A stretch of 64,000 nt of DNA from an uncultured Prevotellaceae bacterium (GTDB taxonomy: Bacteria > Bacteroidota > Bacteroidia > Bacteroidales > Muribaculaceae), in NCBI GenBank assembly GCA_905207705.1, contig CAJLMA010000010.1:8001-72000 (forward strand), in the 5' to 3' direction. Position 1 is the stretch's first letter. Each line of letters begins with the position of its first letter. The notes beneath the pieces were generated by a model. It had not been told where the DNA came from. It saw only the letters and a list, made by a program, of their open reading frames with translations, and did not search any database. Both the position numbers and the translations under genes were made by a program. This document shows, piece after piece, positions 61,324 to 64,000 of the stretch.

Positions 61324-63541
61324 AATATCGAATTATTGTTGTGATTACTACCATGTAATCGTATCTCTTGTAGTCGGGGATTTTGGGCAATTCGTCCCAA
61401 TTTACAATGCAAAGGTGCTTTTTTGCCTTTTCATTACATGTGTCGTTAATTTCTTTTGCCTCTTCAAGCGTCATTGGTAAATATCCCATCATCAAGTGGG
61501 ATGCGTTCCATCGCAGGTGTTCACATATTGAGACATTAATCAGTCGTTTGAGCCATTCTTGTTTTGTCGAGACATTTGAACTTTGATTTTCAATTGAAAA
61601 AGGCCATACAGGAAGTTCTGGGGCATTGGGCATATCATGTAGCCCGAGTAAAATTTCTTTTGTGTAGCAGTGTTTGCAGTTGGCTCTGTCTTGAGCTAAT
61701 TTCCTATTTATTCTTCGGTATCCGAGTAGTTTTATTTGTTCTTTATTGATTTCTTCATTTATTCTTATGTCATGGGATTTGTATACTTCTTTTGAAGCGA
61801 TGCAATAGGATTCGTAGAATCTGTGGGCCATTGTGTCTTCTTCTTCATCCAATAGCCACTTTTTTGTATATATGTCTTTGGGATTTCCGAAGTATTCAAT
61901 TGCTGGATAACAGTTGTCGGCGTATGATTCTATTGTTTTTTTGAATTTGAATTCATTGTTGGAATCACATAGGCGGATAAGTATTTTGAATTTGTCGAAT
62001 CTGTCAGTTCTATGCTGCATGGCGTATTCGTATATCATGGTGGCAATATGTAAATTATTTTCATCTTTCCCTGTGGCAATGACGACATAATTTAAATTGT
62101 CGACAAGCATGTGCAATATTTCTCCAAATTCTAATGAGCCTGCATTGCATGGATGGAATGTAATTTCGTTTATGGCTTCCAATTTAGGCAATGCTGGTAT
62201 ATCTTGGTATAGTTCTCCTTTAATTTCATTGATTCTATTGTCAAATACATGGAGTTCTATCGGTGTTTTATGTCCGTTACAGTCGGGGAAAGCTGAAAAT
62301 TCATATAGGAACCGTAATGTTTCTTGGCCTGTCGTGCCAAACCCGATGATAAAAGCGGTGAATGGCTTTTCAGAGTTCACGCATCCTAATTGTTTGTTTA
62401 TTTCAACAAAGTTTATGGGCTGGGCTGGACAATTGCCTTTTTTATCTTTTCGCATGGCAAATTCCATGATTGCGGCTTTTGAATCGTCTATAATTTGTAA
62501 TTTGCCATTTGAACATGCGGCAAGTAGTGCAGTTTCTTTTGTATTTTTTGTCGAACAATATAAACGGTTAATCGTTGCTTTAATTTCGCTGTTTAGCAGG
62601 TTGATTGCGGCGTGCATGTTTGAGACCTCATCATTCGATAGGATAAAAAAGTTTACAGCGCTTGATTTGCGCATGATTTTGTCAAGTTTTCTTAGGTTCA
62701 TGTTTTGAAGGATTCCTTTGGATATCATGTCAATGGAATCAAGGGATAAAGAACTTCGTAGCAGGATAAATTTTATATCGGAAATTTGTTTTAGTATGTT
62801 GCTCTTGTACGATAATAGGCCCATTATGCCGCTGAAGCTTTGCCCGGATGTCTGTTCATTGTTTTCTTGAGGAATGTCGATAAAGATAATTCTTTCTTTG
62901 CCTTTAGACGCAGTATAGATGTCTTTAGCCAAGAGGATGCTTTTTTCGTTAAGGCCCCAAAACACGTTTAGCTTGGATTTGGAGGTTGAGTGCTGCCATA
63001 TGGTAGCCCAGAACCAATCTATGATGCGTTTCCAAAAACATGCGACGGCAAATATCATGCTTATTATTATGGCTAAGGCATGAATGAGGGCGAAGCAGAA
63101 CATGTACCAAGTGTTGGATTTGCAATTTTCGGCAATGCCTATTAAATTGGACTTTGATAGAAACATTTCAAATCCTGATAGTACTGAGCGTAATGTGAGC
63201 GTGATGACATTGCCATCAGTTCCGCCATAATCATATCCTATATAGTATATTGCGACTCCAAAAGAGAATACAAACCAAGCTGCTTTAGGCAAGATAATAT
63301 TTACGAATGCAGAGGCATTGGTTCTGTTGTTTTTGTTTTTATTGAACAGTTCAACTGCTTCTTTCGATAGTATATATAATGATGTTATACAGGTCAATAC
63401 GATTATCAAGAATACGACATTGATAAGATTTAAGGAAGGCAAATTAAGATTCCATAAGGATGTTTTTATGGCTTCAAATAAATAACTGGAGTTTGTGGCG
63501 GCCTTGTCTGTTGCTGCTATAATGTCTGGAGTTAGAGGCAT
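61298..63541 (-). CDS. Membrane protein with RCK/TrkA-N-like domain and C-terminal RyR-like domain (long form)
   Basis: A 747-residue paralogue-like partner of the next gene, first in the operon. Membrane helices lie at about 41-60, 84-104 and 145-170. A first Rossmann-like domain begins near 190 (KLNVFWGLNEKSILLAKDI), and a second at 394 with the dinucleotide motif GFGTTG (400-405). The C-terminal 80 residues show the RyR pattern: EHLRWNASHLMMGY (674-687), KKH (707-709), NWDELP (714-719), YD (727-728). A cysteine-rich stretch (CKHC, 622-625) lies between. It may sense a nucleotide or membrane state. No good promoter is seen upstream except TATTTTTG at 63751-63758 on the minus strand, which would give a leader of about 200 bases. 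Confidence 0.72.
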   Translation of the reverse strand: MPLTPDIIAATDKAATNSSYLFEAIKTSLWNLNLPSLNLINVVFLIIVLTCITSLYILSKEAVELFNKNKNNRTNASAFVNIILPKAAWFVFSFGVAIYYIGYDYGGTDGNVITLTLRSVLSGFEMFLSKSNLIGIAENCKSNTWYMFCFALIHALAIIISMIFAVACFWKRIIDWFWATIWQHSTSKSKLNVFWGLNEKSILLAKDIYTASKGKERIIFIDIPQENNEQTSGQSFSGIMGLLSYKSNILKQISDIKFILLRSSLSLDSIDMISKGILQNMNLRKLDKIMRKSSAVNFFILSNDEVSNMHAAINLLNSEIKATINRLYCSTKNTKETALLAACSNGKLQIIDDSKAAIMEFAMRKDKKGNCPAQPINFVEINKQLGCVNSEKPFTAFIIGFGTTGQETLRFLYEFSAFPDCNGHKTPIELHVFDNRINEIKGELYQDIPALPKLEAINEITFHPCNAGSLEFGEILHMLVDNLNYVVIATGKDENNLHIATMIYEYAMQHRTDRFDKFKILIRLCDSNNEFKFKKTIESYADNCYPAIEYFGNPKDIYTKKWLLDEEEDTMAHRFYESYCIASKEVYKSHDIRINEEINKEQIKLLGYRRINRKLAQDRANCKHCYTKEILLGLHDMPNAPELPVWPFSIENQSSNVSTKQEWLKRLINVSICEHLRWNASHLMMGYLPMTLEEAKEINDTCNEKAKKHLCIVNWDELPKIPDYKRYDYMVVITTIIRYYELKSQDC

Positions 63542-64000
63542 AATAAAGTTGTTGCTTTAGGTTAATTGCTTGTTCTGTTATTGTTTGGCATTTGACACAT
63601 GAAGAAGTTTCCTTTTTTATAAGGTCTGTGTTAATATGCTGATATGCTCATAAATTTGGTTTGTTTGTCTTCATATATTTGGAGATATAATGCACTGAAA
63701 TTGTAGCGTTTTTTAGATTTATTTTGACATCAAGCAAAAGATGCTATTTGCAAAAATAATAAAAAAATATGCAATAATATCCATTTTTAATTTTGTTGCG
63801 ATAAAATATTTTAAACTTCGTTGAGAATATAAGATTGTAAAGGAGTGATGTGTACTTATAGCATATGTTTAGGATATGAAAATTTTAAAGTATACGCACT
63901 ATATAGATTAAGAATGAATCAATATATGGGAATTTTTGCTGTTTGGGTGTTAAAAGATGTTTACGGGAAATGGGTGCGCGTGTGGCGGGAGGGGCCTTGC
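63542..64000. other. AT-rich upstream region of the RyR/STAND operon and GC-rich window end
   Basis: About 460 bases without a convincing gene. It holds a minus-strand -7 candidate (TATTTTTG, 63751-63758) for the operon. On the plus strand a frame opens at ATG 63914 and stays open to the window end (29 codons, MNQYMGIFAVWVLKDVYGKW...); it is too short to call. The last 30 bases change abruptly to GC-rich (GTGTGGCGGGAGGGGCC), unlike the AT-rich bases before, which could be the first arm of a hairpin or the start of another element. No copy of the ssrA 3' end is seen here. Confidence 0.4.

Overview
The window is a chromosomal segment of a Bacteroidales bacterium. A gut member of the Muribaculaceae/Prevotellaceae type is my best guess, but the family is inferred. 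The evidence is: promoters of the Bacteroidetes type (TTTG, about 20 bases, TAnnTTTG) before many genes; few Shine-Dalgarno sites; Bacteroidetes-type proteins (DUF2723 protein, Cys-less PurF-like protein, CfxA/CepA-like class A beta-lactamase, OstA-like protein, PPIase lipoprotein); and a tmRNA with the tag GENNYALAA.

Layout. 1-9 kb: end of a DUF2723 membrane protein, a polysaccharide deacetylase, queG, panB, a 56-residue two-helix membrane protein, dxs and the trkA-trkH potassium uptake pair. 9-22 kb, mostly minus strand: beta-lactamase, ftsH with rsfS, a YjbQ-family protein, an AlbA-domain protein (plus strand), recQ with a polyprenyl-phosphate sugar transferase, a DUF349 protein, and an operon of an unknown gene, a cyclophilin lipoprotein and an M16 peptidase. 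22-45 kb, plus strand: a degenerate endonuclease/exonuclease/phosphatase-fold protein, tig, clpP-clpX, a second recQ, guaB, a two-domain parvulin, the surA-like/ostA-like/mutL/serine hydrolase cluster, a TPR protein, floA, a PHP phosphatase and a PurF-like protein. 45-51.5 kb, minus strand: a complete histidine degradation operon read as hutU, formiminotransferase, hutI, cyclodeaminase, hutH, with tRNA-His just upstream. 52.1-52.5 kb: tmRNA (ssrA).

52.6-63.5 kb is the most unusual part. It is a five-gene minus-strand operon directly beyond the 3' end of ssrA, visibly more AT-rich than the core genes. In transcription order it encodes: a membrane protein with Rossmann/RCK-like domains and a C-terminal RyR-like domain; a second protein of the same plan; a SIR2-like/TIR fusion; a 1471-residue STAND NTPase with membrane helices, a leucine-rich-repeat-like region and a beta-propeller; and a soluble RyR-domain protein. 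Three RyR-type domains with a STAND switch and a TIR effector look like a membrane-linked nucleotide-signalling or anti-phage system. No transposase or integrase is visible.

A family of short intergenic repeats, each a hairpin followed by CGCTCGACTTTCACTATnTTTG or a variant, lies before the small membrane protein/dxs, clpP, surA-like and TPR genes. It appears to deliver promoters.
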